From contig CAVTGO010000013.1 of assembly GCA_963734275.1 (NCBI GenBank), positions 310,001-374,000 of the forward strand: DNA of 64,000 bases. The letters are read 5' to 3'. The position numbers were made by a program, and so were the translations under genes. This DNA comes from CAVTGO01 sp963734275 (lineage in GTDB: Bacteria; Actinomycetota; UBA4738; HRBIN12). The notes under the pieces are model-generated. The model did not search any database and was not told where the DNA came from. It worked only from the letters and a program-made list of their open reading frames with translations. This document shows, in pieces, positions 31,835 to 39,507 of the stretch; position 1 is the stretch's first letter, and every line of letters starts with the position of its first letter.

Positions 31835-33040
31835 ATGCCGGCACGTGCACGGCCCGAGGTCCCCGCGGGCATCGCCGTGCACGGCCTGTTCGTCACCTTC
31901 GGCTTGGTGATCGCGTCGCTGTTCCCGTTCTTCGCGATCTATCTGCGCGACAAGGGTTTGTCGGCCGATCAGATCGGATTGGTGCTCGCCGCGATGGCGG
32001 TGATGCGCACGTTCCTGCTTCCGGCGTGGGGTCACATCGCCGACACCAGCATCGGCCGGCTCACGGCCCTCCAGATCGGGGCCGCCGGGGCGGGCGTCGC
32101 CGCGGTGGTCCTGGCGTTCGCCGAGGGCTTCGGCGCGATCACCCTCGCGGCATGCCTCCTCTCGGCGTTCATGATCGCGACCGGGCCGAACGTGGACGCG
32201 ATCGCGCTCGAGCACCTGGGGAAGGACCGGATGGCCGACTACGGCCACATCCGCGCGTGGGAGAGCTTGTCGTACGCGGCCGGGTGCCTCGTGTTCGGGG
32301 TGGTTCTGGAAGTCGCGGGCGTCGGGTGGGAGATGACCTTGTTCGCGCTCTCGGCGTTCTCGGTGCTCGCCTGGTCGGCGACGATCCGGCGCGACCGGCC
32401 CACGGAGACCGTGAGTCATGGCCGCCTGGGCGCGGTGGGCGCCGTCTTCCGCGCGGCCCCGCGGTTCTGGGGGTTCCTGGCTGCGACCCTGCTCGTGTGG
32501 ACGGCGTTCAACGCGGCGTGGAACTTCATCTCGCTGCGCATCTCGGACGAGGGTGGCGGTCCGCTCCTGATCGGGCTCGGCACCGCGCTCGGCGGGCTGA
32601 TCGAGGTGCCGGTGATGCGCGTCTCGTCGAGGCTCCAGCGGCGCTTCGGTCTCCGCAAGGTGTACGCGCTCGGCTGCCTGATCTACGCGGGGGCCTTCCT
32701 GGCATGGGGTCTGGTCTCCGACCCGGCGATCCTGTCGTTCCTCACGGTGTTCGAGGGCGCCGCGTTCGCGTTGCTGTTCACCACCGGCGTGGTCGTCGTC
32801 GGCCGGCTGCTGCCCTCGTCGCTCTACTCGACGGGCGGCTCGGTCGCGGCCATGGTCGGATTCGGCATCGGGCCGATCCTGGGCGCGGGCATCGGTGGTT
32901 TCGTCTTCGAGCGCCTCGGGCCGGTCACGCTCTACGCGGGCGCATCGGTGCTCGCGATCTCGGCCGCCGGGGTGTCGTGGATCGCGCTCTCGACGCCCGC
33001 GCTCGCCGATCCCGAAGCGGAGACCGAGCCGGTGCTCTGA
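31835..33040 (+). CDS. MFS transporter (LacY/nucleoside-permease-like MFS_1)
   Basis: A 401-aa major facilitator with about 12 predicted helices. The N-terminal half (GLFVTFGLVIASLFPFFAIYLRDKGLSADQIGLVLA) has the LacY/NupG-like layout, DTSIGR after helix 2 is the loop motif, and the C-terminal half repeats it (LGTALGGLIEVPVMRVSSRLQRRFG). The substrate is not evident; this branch often transports sugars or nucleosides. TACCGT lies 6 nt before the ATG. Confidence 0.8.
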   Translation: MPARARPEVPAGIAVHGLFVTFGLVIASLFPFFAIYLRDKGLSADQIGLVLAAMAVMRTFLLPAWGHIADTSIGRLTALQIGAAGAGVAAVVLAFAEGFGAITLAACLLSAFMIATGPNVDAIALEHLGKDRMADYGHIRAWESLSYAAGCLVFGVVLEVAGVGWEMTLFALSAFSVLAWSATIRRDRPTETVSHGRLGAVGAVFRAAPRFWGFLAATLLVWTAFNAAWNFISLRISDEGGGPLLIGLGTALGGLIEVPVMRVSSRLQRRFGLRKVYALGCLIYAGAFLAWGLVSDPAILSFLTVFEGAAFALLFTTGVVVVGRLLPSSLYSTGGSVAAMVGFGIGPILGAGIGGFVFERLGPVTLYAGASVLAISAAGVSWIALSTPALADPEAETEPVL

Positions 33041-33128
33041 GGCCGCCGATCGGCTCGCCCGGCCGGTTCGCCTCGGCCTGCGCCGTTGACGTACGATGCC
33101 ACCGAGCGGACCGGACGAGGGGGTTCAC

Positions 33129-33362
33129 GTGGTCAGTGCGTACATCCTGATCCAGACCGAGGTCGGAAGGGCCAGCCACGTCACGAGGGAGATCGGCAAC
33201 ATCAAGGGCATCGTCTCGGTCGACGGCGTGACCGGGCCCTACGACGTCATCGCCCGCGGCGAGGCCGCGGACCTGGACGAGCTTGCCAAGGCGATCGTGA
33301 TGCCGATCCAATCCGTCGAGGGCGTGACCCGAACGCTGACCTGCCCCGTGCTGTCGTTCTAG
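33129..33362 (+). CDS. Stand-alone Lrp/AsnC ligand-binding (RAM) domain protein
   Basis: A 77-aa protein made only of the RAM domain of Lrp/AsnC regulators (AYILIQTEVGRASHVTREIGNIKGIVSVDGVTGPYDVIARGEA), with no DNA-binding domain. Such proteins bind amino acids and may form rings or mix with full-length Lrp proteins. I chose GTG 33129, preceded by GAGGGGG at reasonable spacing, over the further upstream in-frame start. The partner regulator is not in the window. Confidence 0.82.
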   Translation: MVSAYILIQTEVGRASHVTREIGNIKGIVSVDGVTGPYDVIARGEAADLDELAKAIVMPIQSVEGVTRTLTCPVLSF

Positions 33363-33435
33363 ACGGCGCCGTCAAGGGCTCGAGCGCGACGCCGATACCC
33401 ACCGAGGGTCCTCCCGTGGGCCCGGAGGTGGTGGC

Positions 33436-33981
33436 ATGCGCTCCGAGCGCGGATACGCCGGGTACCGGCTCATGGTCGTCATGGCTCTCGTGGCCCTGGC
33501 GGTCTGGCTGGTGCCCACGGTCTTCCTGCGAGGCGCCGAACGGACGGGGGTCGATCCGACCGGCCCGATCGGGGTCCAACCCTCGGCCCCGGCGCCCATC
33601 GCCGGCGCGACGGCGCCGGTCGCCGGCGTCACCGGGGGCGGCGGCGGGACCACCGGGCCGATCACCGCGGCCAACGACCTCGCGGCGCAAGCCACGCTGA
33701 ACGACGCGATCCGCGTGGCACAGGTCTACTACGCGGAGCACGGCTCGTTCGACGGCTTCGGGCCCGACGTCGCGAGGACGTACGACCCGAACGTGGAGTT
33801 CACCGCAGGAGGTCCGGGCCTCAGCCTCGTCAGCCTCCGCGGCCTGTCGCCGACCACGGTCGTGCTCGTGATGCTCGTGGACGGCGGCGGCCACCTGTGC
33901 GCCGCGGCGAACGGCGACGTGATCACGCTCGGACGCGCCGACGCTCTCACCCCGCTCCAGTGCCAGGGCGGCTGGGAATAG
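33436..33981 (+). CDS. Pilin-like protein with degenerate prepilin motif
   Basis: A 181-aa exported protein. The N-terminus RSERGYAGYRLMVVMALVALAV mirrors type IV prepilins (RG then a hydrophobic MVVMALVAL helix), but Glu at +5 is replaced by Arg. A Pro/Ala/Gly-rich linker follows. Then comes a small globular domain (LAAQATLNDAIRVAQVYYAEHGSFDGFGPDVARTYDPNVEF), with the AQ-x-YYxEHGSFxGF pattern of pilin heads, and a cysteine pair near the end (HLCAAANGD, LQCQGG). A strong GGAGGTGG precedes the ATG. Whether prepilin peptidase can process it is unclear. Confidence 0.6.
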   Translation: MRSERGYAGYRLMVVMALVALAVWLVPTVFLRGAERTGVDPTGPIGVQPSAPAPIAGATAPVAGVTGGGGGTTGPITAANDLAAQATLNDAIRVAQVYYAEHGSFDGFGPDVARTYDPNVEFTAGGPGLSLVSLRGLSPTTVVLVMLVDGGGHLCAAANGDVITLGRADALTPLQCQGGWE

Positions 33982-34009
33982 TGGGCCGGGCGCGCTCGTT
34001 GCTGCGAGC

Positions 34010-34717
34010 GTGACCATCAAGATCCGGCGCGACCAGGAGATCTCCGACGTCGACGGCGGTTGGTTCCGCGCCCGGTGGCACTACTCGTTCGATTCCTACC
34101 GCGACCCGGAGTACGAGCGGTTCGGGACACTGCGGGTGTTCAACGACGACCGGCTGATCCCCGGGGCGATCTGGCCGATGCACCCCCACCGGGACATCGA
34201 GGGCCTCACCTACGTCGTCGAAGGCCTGTTCGGTCATCAGGATGACGTGGGCGGCCCTCCCGGTCCGCTCCCGGCCGGATCCGTGCAGCGGATGACGCTC
34301 GGATCCGGCGCGTGGCACTCGGAGCAGAACGCCTCGGAGACCGAGCCGATGCGATTCATCCAGATGTGGATCGTGCCGGCCGAGCGTGGTCTTCCGCCCG
34401 GGGTCGAGCAGAAGGTCTTCACGGAGCAGGACCGGACCAACCGGCTCCTGAAGGCGATCTCCGGCGACGATGGCGAGGCGGTGCTCGTGCACCAGGACGC
34501 GCACGTGTTCGTCTCGCGCTTGGAGGCCGGAAGATCGGTCGAGCACCCGCTTCCCGCCGGCCGCGGTGTCTACCTCTACGTGATCGAGGGCGACGTCACC
34601 GTGAACGGCGAGGCGATGGACACGGGTTCGGCGGCGCAGACCACCGACGAGGGGACCGTCGCGATCACTGCGACGGCCACCTCCGAGCTGATCATGGCGG
34701 ACGTCGCGCTCGTCTAG
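34010..34717 (+). CDS. Pirin-family bicupin protein
   Basis: A 235-aa pirin. The N-terminal cupin carries the metal ligands in MHPHRDIEGLTYVVEG (two His) and GAWHSEQNASE (His and Glu). RFIQMWIVPAERGLPPGVEQ and the second cupin (HVFVSRLEAGRSVEHPLPAGRGVYLYVIEGDVTVN) are as in the family. Some bacterial pirins are quercetinases, others bind metabolic enzymes; the role here is open. It starts at GTG with no clear SD. Confidence 0.87.
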   Translation: MTIKIRRDQEISDVDGGWFRARWHYSFDSYRDPEYERFGTLRVFNDDRLIPGAIWPMHPHRDIEGLTYVVEGLFGHQDDVGGPPGPLPAGSVQRMTLGSGAWHSEQNASETEPMRFIQMWIVPAERGLPPGVEQKVFTEQDRTNRLLKAISGDDGEAVLVHQDAHVFVSRLEAGRSVEHPLPAGRGVYLYVIEGDVTVNGEAMDTGSAAQTTDEGTVAITATATSELIMADVALV

Positions 34718-34758
34718 CGTCGTCCGCGATCAGCCGAAGAAGGTGAGACCCTGCTCCC

Positions 34759-35637
34759 ATGTCGGCCTTCCCGTCATCCCGCTCCGGATCCGCCATCGTC
34801 ACCAGGCTTCGGGCTGCCGGCTGTGTCTTTGCCGAGGACGAGGCGCGGCTGCTCGTCGCTGCGGCGCGGACGTCGGCGGATCTCGACGCCATGGTGGACG
34901 AGCGGGTCGCCGGCCTCCCTCTCGAACACGTCCTCGGCTGGGCGGAGTTCTGCGGCTTGCGGATCGCCGTCGACCCTGGGGTCTTCGTCCCTCGCCGTCG
35001 CACCGAGTTCCTCGTCCGCCAGGCCGCCCTCGCCCGCCGTGCCGCCAGCCACCCCGGCCAGGTCCTCTCTCGGCCACGAGCCGTCGTCGTCGACCTGTGC
35101 TGCGGCTCCGGCGCGGTTGGCGCGGCGCTGCTCGCGGCCCTGGACCGGATCGAGTTGCACGCCGTCGACATCGATCCCGCCGCGGTGCGGTGCGCCCGTC
35201 GTAACGTCCCCGCCGCCGATGGTCGGGTGTACGAGGGTGACCTCTACGAGCCGTTGCCCTCCGCACTTCGGGGCCGCGTCGACCTCCTGGTCGCCAACGC
35301 GCCGTACGTCCCCACCGAGGCGGTCGCGCTGCTGCCCCCCGAGGCCCGCATCCACGAGCCGCGGGTTGCGCTCGACGGTGGCGCGGACGGGCTCGACATC
35401 CAGCGGCGGGTGATCGCCGAGGCGCCGGGGTGGCTGGCTCCCGACGGCCACCTGCTGGTCGAGACGAGCGACATCCAGGCCGCGCAGACCGTCGAGGCCT
35501 TCGTCCGCTCCGGGCTGTTCCCGCGGGCGACGCGTTCCGACGAGCTGAACGCCACCGTCGTCATCGGAACCCGACCGGCCCCCGGTCAGTCGTCGTCGGA
35601 GAAGTCCGCAGGGAACGGCAGCGCCACCGGGTCGTAG
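34759..35637 (+). CDS. PrmC/HemK-related protein-glutamine N5-methyltransferase, atypical
   Basis: A 292-aa SAM-dependent methyltransferase related to PrmC. The SAM loop is VVDLCCGSGAVGAAL, and FVPRRRTEFLV is the PrmC-type substrate region. The catalytic tetrapeptide is NAPY (VANAPYVPTEAVALLPPEAR) instead of NPPY, as in a recognised actinobacterial PrmC-related subgroup of unknown target. RIHEPRVALDGGADGLD is the usual PrmC end motif. The 3' end overlaps the convergent FAD oxidoreductase gene by 52 bp; the last 15 or so residues are probably non-essential. Confidence 0.8.
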   Translation: MSAFPSSRSGSAIVTRLRAAGCVFAEDEARLLVAAARTSADLDAMVDERVAGLPLEHVLGWAEFCGLRIAVDPGVFVPRRRTEFLVRQAALARRAASHPGQVLSRPRAVVVDLCCGSGAVGAALLAALDRIELHAVDIDPAAVRCARRNVPAADGRVYEGDLYEPLPSALRGRVDLLVANAPYVPTEAVALLPPEARIHEPRVALDGGADGLDIQRRVIAEAPGWLAPDGHLLVETSDIQAAQTVEAFVRSGLFPRATRSDELNATVVIGTRPAPGQSSSEKSAGNGSATGS

Positions 35638-36794
35638 AACCTGGAGCGACCCCGAGCGTCGAACCGGTCGAGCCCGAAGTCGGCCACGTCGACCACCTTG
35701 GTGCGTCCCTTCGTGGCGAGGTCCGCCGCGATCTTGGCGGTGGCCGGGCCCCACATCATGCCGTGGCCGCCCGCCGAGGCGACCGTCACGCCCTCGAGCA
35801 CGTCCTTATGCGGCGTGATCGCCGGGCCGAGGATCGGCAGGTGGTCGGGCGTGTAGTCGATCGTGGCCGCCCATGCCTTACGGATCCCGAGGCCACGCGT
35901 CGCCGGAACGAAACGGTTCAGCCGGCGCTGCATCCGTCGCAGGTACGGCCAGTCGATCGCCCGGGCCGGTCCGGGCTTCTCGATCGGGTTGCTCATCCCG
36001 AACAGCAGGCCTCCCTCCTCCAGGCGCCAGTACAGACCGGCACCCAGATCGAAGACCATCGGCAGCCGCTCGAGCGCGAACGCGTCGTGCGGTTCGGTCA
36101 CCACGACCTGATGCCGCGCGCCGCCGGCCGGGATCCGCACTCCCGCGAGCCGGCCCACCTCGCGGAGGGTCGGTCCCCCCGTGAGGATCACTCGCTCGGT
36201 GGCGATCGCACCGCTCGAGCTCGTCACGCCGACGACGCGGCCCTTCGAGAGCTTGAGGCCCGTGAACGCGGTGCGCTCGCGCAGATCCACCTTGGCGCGC
36301 TGCATCGCCAGCGAGTACGCCTGCACGTTCCTTGGCGGGTCGATGCACCCGTCGGTCTCGATGTACGAACCTCCGCGGTGGCCCTCGGGCGCGAGCGTCG
36401 GGTTGAGCTCGACGGCCTCGGCCGCATCCACCCACCGGACCTCGAGCCCTGCTACGCGTTGCATCGCAACGCGGTCCAGCCCTTCGCGCTCATCCTTCTT
36501 CGTGAGGGCGAGGATCAGGTAGCCGAGCTCGCGGAAGCCGGAGTCCGTGCCCAGGCGCTCGTGCTGCCGCCGATAGAAGTCGATCGACCACCGCCCGAGC
36601 GCCACGGTCTGCGGGGTTCCCCCTTGCGCGCGGACCACGCCGGCCGCCCGGCTCGAGGCGCCCTGACCCGCGAGATCGCGCTCGAGCACGACGACGGCAC
36701 CGGCGCCGTTCCGCCTGGAGAACCACGAGGCCCATCCGCCGACAGTCCCCGCGCCGACCACGACCACGTCCGCGACGTCTCGTTTCCTCGCCAT
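35586..36794 (-). CDS. FAD-dependent amino-acid/sarcosine oxidase-like oxidoreductase (DAO family)
   Basis: A 402-aa protein of the DAO superfamily. The FAD-binding start is DVVVVGAGTVGGWASWFSRR with VVLERD closing the fold; SSRAAGVVRAQGG and YIETDGCIDPPRNVQAYSLA match sarcosine/dimethylglycine oxidase-like enzymes; the end contains DHLPILGPA and GHGMMWGPATAKIAADL. It oxidises a secondary or tertiary amine or an amino acid; the substrate is unknown. TAGACT lies 10 nt before the ATG on the minus strand. Confidence 0.85.
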   Translation of the reverse strand: MARKRDVADVVVVGAGTVGGWASWFSRRNGAGAVVVLERDLAGQGASSRAAGVVRAQGGTPQTVALGRWSIDFYRRQHERLGTDSGFRELGYLILALTKKDEREGLDRVAMQRVAGLEVRWVDAAEAVELNPTLAPEGHRGGSYIETDGCIDPPRNVQAYSLAMQRAKVDLRERTAFTGLKLSKGRVVGVTSSSGAIATERVILTGGPTLREVGRLAGVRIPAGGARHQVVVTEPHDAFALERLPMVFDLGAGLYWRLEEGGLLFGMSNPIEKPGPARAIDWPYLRRMQRRLNRFVPATRGLGIRKAWAATIDYTPDHLPILGPAITPHKDVLEGVTVASAGGHGMMWGPATAKIAADLATKGRTKVVDVADFGLDRFDARGRSRFYDPVALPFPADFSDDD

Positions 36795-36807
36795 GTGGCG
36801 CGGGAGT

Positions 36808-37572
36808 CTAGTCGCGCTTGCAGAGGTCCACGTCGCTGCGGGCCGGCAGCTCGAGGGTCTCGGGGAGCCCGGCCGCGAGCCGCCGGATCTCGTCCAGGAG
36901 CTTCGAGCGCTCGGCGACGGGGATCGAGGCCACGTCGCTCGAGGTCGCGTAGAGGTCGGCGAGACGAGCGGACGGCAGGACGTGCGTCATGGGGAAGCTC
37001 CGGCGCTCGAACGGCGTGAACCCCTCCGCCCGCCCGGGCGCCTCGGACCAGCGCCGGTAGGCGGCGACGATCGGTGAGGATCCCCGAGCCGCTTCGACCG
37101 CGCGATCGACCTCCTCCAGGATCGGATACCGCTCGTGCTCGCCCTCACCCGGCCAGGCCCAGAACAGCGCGAACGCGCCGCCCGAGCGCAGCACGCGCCG
37201 GATGTCGGCGAACGCGTGCTCGGCGTCGAAATGGTGGAACGCGTTGCCGACCACGACGGCGGGGGCCACGCCGTCGCGGAGCGGGATCGACTCGGCCGTC
37301 CCGTCCAGGACGCGGATCGCCGGCATCGCGTCCGCGAGGATCGCGCGCATGTTCGCCGCGGGCTCCACGGCCACGACCTCGACACCGAGGAGCGCGAACC
37401 GGCGAGACGATTGGCCCGTCCCGGCCGCGAGGTCGACGACCGCGTCGCCCTCGGCGAGCCCGCCGGCCTCGGATACCCAAGTGACGGCCTCGGGTGCGTA
37501 GCCGGGTCGGAGCTCCTCGTGGTCGAGCGCGTTCACGCGCTCGAAGTTGAACCCGCTTCCCACCCGACGCAT
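36808..37572 (-). CDS. Class I SAM-dependent methyltransferase
   Basis: A 254-aa methyltransferase. Motif I is VVDLAAGTGQSSRRF, motif II region VVAVEPAANMRAIL, and VVGNAFHHFDAEHAFADIRRVLRSGGAFALFWAWPG is the post-motif typical of UbiE-like enzymes. The target is unknown. The ATG is only 27 nt from the divergent CPBP gene start, leaving almost no 5' untranslated region on either side. Confidence 0.85.
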   Translation of the reverse strand: MRRVGSGFNFERVNALDHEELRPGYAPEAVTWVSEAGGLAEGDAVVDLAAGTGQSSRRFALLGVEVVAVEPAANMRAILADAMPAIRVLDGTAESIPLRDGVAPAVVVGNAFHHFDAEHAFADIRRVLRSGGAFALFWAWPGEGEHERYPILEEVDRAVEAARGSSPIVAAYRRWSEAPGRAEGFTPFERRSFPMTHVLPSARLADLYATSSDVASIPVAERSKLLDEIRRLAAGLPETLELPARSDVDLCKRD

Positions 37573-37599
37573 CGTACGCACCCGCCGTACCCTTGCCGG

Positions 37600-38340
37600 A
37601 TGCGGACCGAGACGCCGGCACCGCCCCTGCCGCGCAAGACGCTCGCCGAAGAGCTCCTCGTCGTCCTGTCGCTCTCGCTGCTCGCGAGCGCGGTGTTCGC
37701 GATCATCAACCTGCTGGCCGCGCCGCTCCGCGGGGTGACCGTGGCGTCGGTGTCGCAGTCGACGCAGCTGGCGCGCCAGGTGTTCGGAACGCTGTTCGGC
37801 CTGGCGCCCGTATGGCTCGTCGTCTACCTGGTGCGGCGCAACGGCGAGGGGCTCGAGGGGATCGGCCTCACGTGGGACCGCCCGCGTCGGGATCTCGCGC
37901 GTGGCGTCGCGCTGTTCGCCGTGATCGGGATCGGGGGGATCGGCGTGTACCTGGCGGCCGTCGCGCTCGGCGTGAACCGCTTCGTCGTGCCGGTGCCGCC
38001 GCTCGGGCACTGGTGGACGGTGCCCATGCTGGTTCTGAACGCGGCCCAGGCGGCCCTGCTGGAGGAGATCGTGGTGGTGGCCTACCTCGTGACGCGGCTC
38101 CGGCAGCTGGGCCTCACCGAGGTGGCCGCGGTCGCATCGAGCGCGCTCCTGCGCGGGACCTACCACCTGTACCAGGGGTGGGGCGGGTTCGTGGGGAACG
38201 CCGCGATGGGCGCGATCCTCGGGTTCGTGTTCGTGCGGACCCGGCGAGCATGGCCGATCGTGGTCGCCCACTTCCTCCTCGACGTCGGCGCGGGTCTCGG
38301 CTACCTCGCGTTCCGAGAGCACCTCCCGGGGTTCGCGTGA
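37600..38340 (+). CDS. CPBP-family intramembrane metalloprotease
   Basis: A 246-aa membrane protein with about seven predicted helices. The CPBP (Abi/CAAX protease-like) signature is present: a glutamate pair in ALLEEIVVVAYLVTRLR, then LLRGTYHLYQGWGGF and VVAHFLLDVGAGL supplying the His residues. The Arg that usually follows the EE pair by three residues is absent (EEIVVVA). Function may be prenyl-protein processing or bacteriocin self-protection. TACCCT is 6 nt before the ATG. The stop overlaps the next gene start (GTGA). Confidence 0.8.
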   Translation: MRTETPAPPLPRKTLAEELLVVLSLSLLASAVFAIINLLAAPLRGVTVASVSQSTQLARQVFGTLFGLAPVWLVVYLVRRNGEGLEGIGLTWDRPRRDLARGVALFAVIGIGGIGVYLAAVALGVNRFVVPVPPLGHWWTVPMLVLNAAQAALLEEIVVVAYLVTRLRQLGLTEVAAVASSALLRGTYHLYQGWGGFVGNAAMGAILGFVFVRTRRAWPIVVAHFLLDVGAGLGYLAFREHLPGFA

Positions 38341-38954
38341 CCGAGACGCTCACCCGCAGGTCGCTCACGCCGGCGCTCCGGCGGACGGCGCGGGACGGCT
38401 ACGCGCACGTCGAGGCGGCGCTCGACGACGCGTTCCGGCGCGCCCTGTGGCGCGAGATCGAGACGGGGCCGCTCCGGACGATGGCAGGAAGTTTCGGGAA
38501 GGCCGGCGTGCGGATGGAGATCGACGGCTACGACGTCGCCGACCCGTTCGAGGGCTTCCCGCTGCTCGCCGAGCTCAGCCATGCGCTGGCCGAACGGATC
38601 CCGCGCGACGGGCGCGGCATCCGCGGTCTCGCGTCGTGGCGGCCGAACGAGGCGGGCGTCGGGGTGTACCGACCGGGGTCGCTCGGGATCACGCCGCACC
38701 TCGACGGCAGGTGGTACCGGCGGCTCGTCGTCGTGTTCACGCTCGTCGGCGCCGCGCCGTTCGAGGTGATGGCGTCGCGTGAGGGGGACGTGGTCGAGCG
38801 CTGGGACGCGCGCGCTGGCGGGGTCACGTTGATGCGTGGTCCCGGGCTCGCGGGCGCTCGGGACGGCCGGCCGTACCACGCGGTCCACGGTCCCCGGCGA
38901 GGCATCCGGTGCTCGCTGGCGCTTCGGATGTGCCTGGACCTGCCCGCACGATAG
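38337..38954 (+). CDS. Putative 2-oxoglutarate/Fe(II)-type oxygenase fold protein
   Basis: A 205-aa protein not confidently recognised. The second half has an HxD pair (GITPHLDGRWYRRLVVVFTLVG) and, about 70 residues on, a His followed by Arg (PYHAVHGPRRGIRCSLALRM). That spacing suits the facial triad and 2-oxoglutarate-binding Arg of a double-stranded beta-helix oxygenase. The N-terminal half (RTARDGYAHVEAALDDAFRRALWREIE) is helical, as in prolyl-hydroxylase-like proteins. Translationally coupled to the CPBP protease by a GTGA overlap. Enzyme class is inferred from these residues only. Confidence 0.5.
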   Translation: MTETLTRRSLTPALRRTARDGYAHVEAALDDAFRRALWREIETGPLRTMAGSFGKAGVRMEIDGYDVADPFEGFPLLAELSHALAERIPRDGRGIRGLASWRPNEAGVGVYRPGSLGITPHLDGRWYRRLVVVFTLVGAAPFEVMASREGDVVERWDARAGGVTLMRGPGLAGARDGRPYHAVHGPRRGIRCSLALRMCLDLPAR

Positions 38955-39020
38955 GTCTTTCGGTACCTCCCCGAGGGGAGTGTCCGGGTCTACACTCGAG
39001 CATCGAACCGGGGGGGCTTG

Positions 39021-39503
39021 ATGGCCTACGTGATGGACTACCTGCAGGGACGCGGCGTGATCTTCACGGTGATCCCGCACGAGAAGGCGGCCACCGCCGC
39101 CGGCGGAGCTCACGCGATGCGGATCGCCGAGGAGCTGGTCGCGAAGACGATCGTGCTCATCGCGAACTACGGGCCCGCGCTGATGGTGATCCCAGCCTCC
39201 CGCAAGCTCGACCTGCCGCTCGCGGCCGCCGCCGTCGGCGACCCGGATGCCCGTCTGGCCACCGAGCACGAGCTGGAGCGCCAGTTCCCCGACTACGAGC
39301 TCGGGGCGTTGCCGCCGCTGTCGATGATGCTGCTCGCGCCGATGTACGTGGACCCGACGGTGATGGACCGCGACGAGATCGTGTTCGCGGCCGGCCGACA
39401 GGACGTCTCGATCAAGATGGCGACGAGCGACCTGTTCGCGACCGATCCGGTCGTGGTCACACCGCTCACCGACGAGAGCCGCGTCGCGACCCCCTCGAGC
39501 TAG
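39021..39503 (+). CDS. YbaK/ProX-type aminoacyl-tRNA deacylase-like protein
   Basis: A 160-aa YbaK/EbsC-like protein: PHEKAATAAGGAHAMRIAEELVAKTIVL matches the family start (His then the conserved Lys in AKT), followed by MVIPASRKLDLPLAAAAVG, ATEHELERQFPDYELGALPPL and a C-terminal DEIVFAAGRQDVSIKM strand. These proteins hydrolyse mischarged tRNAs such as Cys- or Ala-tRNA(Pro). The ATG at 39021 follows a GGGGGG stretch. Confidence 0.82.
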   Translation: MAYVMDYLQGRGVIFTVIPHEKAATAAGGAHAMRIAEELVAKTIVLIANYGPALMVIPASRKLDLPLAAAAVGDPDARLATEHELERQFPDYELGALPPLSMMLLAPMYVDPTVMDRDEIVFAAGRQDVSIKMATSDLFATDPVVVTPLTDESRVATPSS

Positions 39504-39507
39504 GCGG

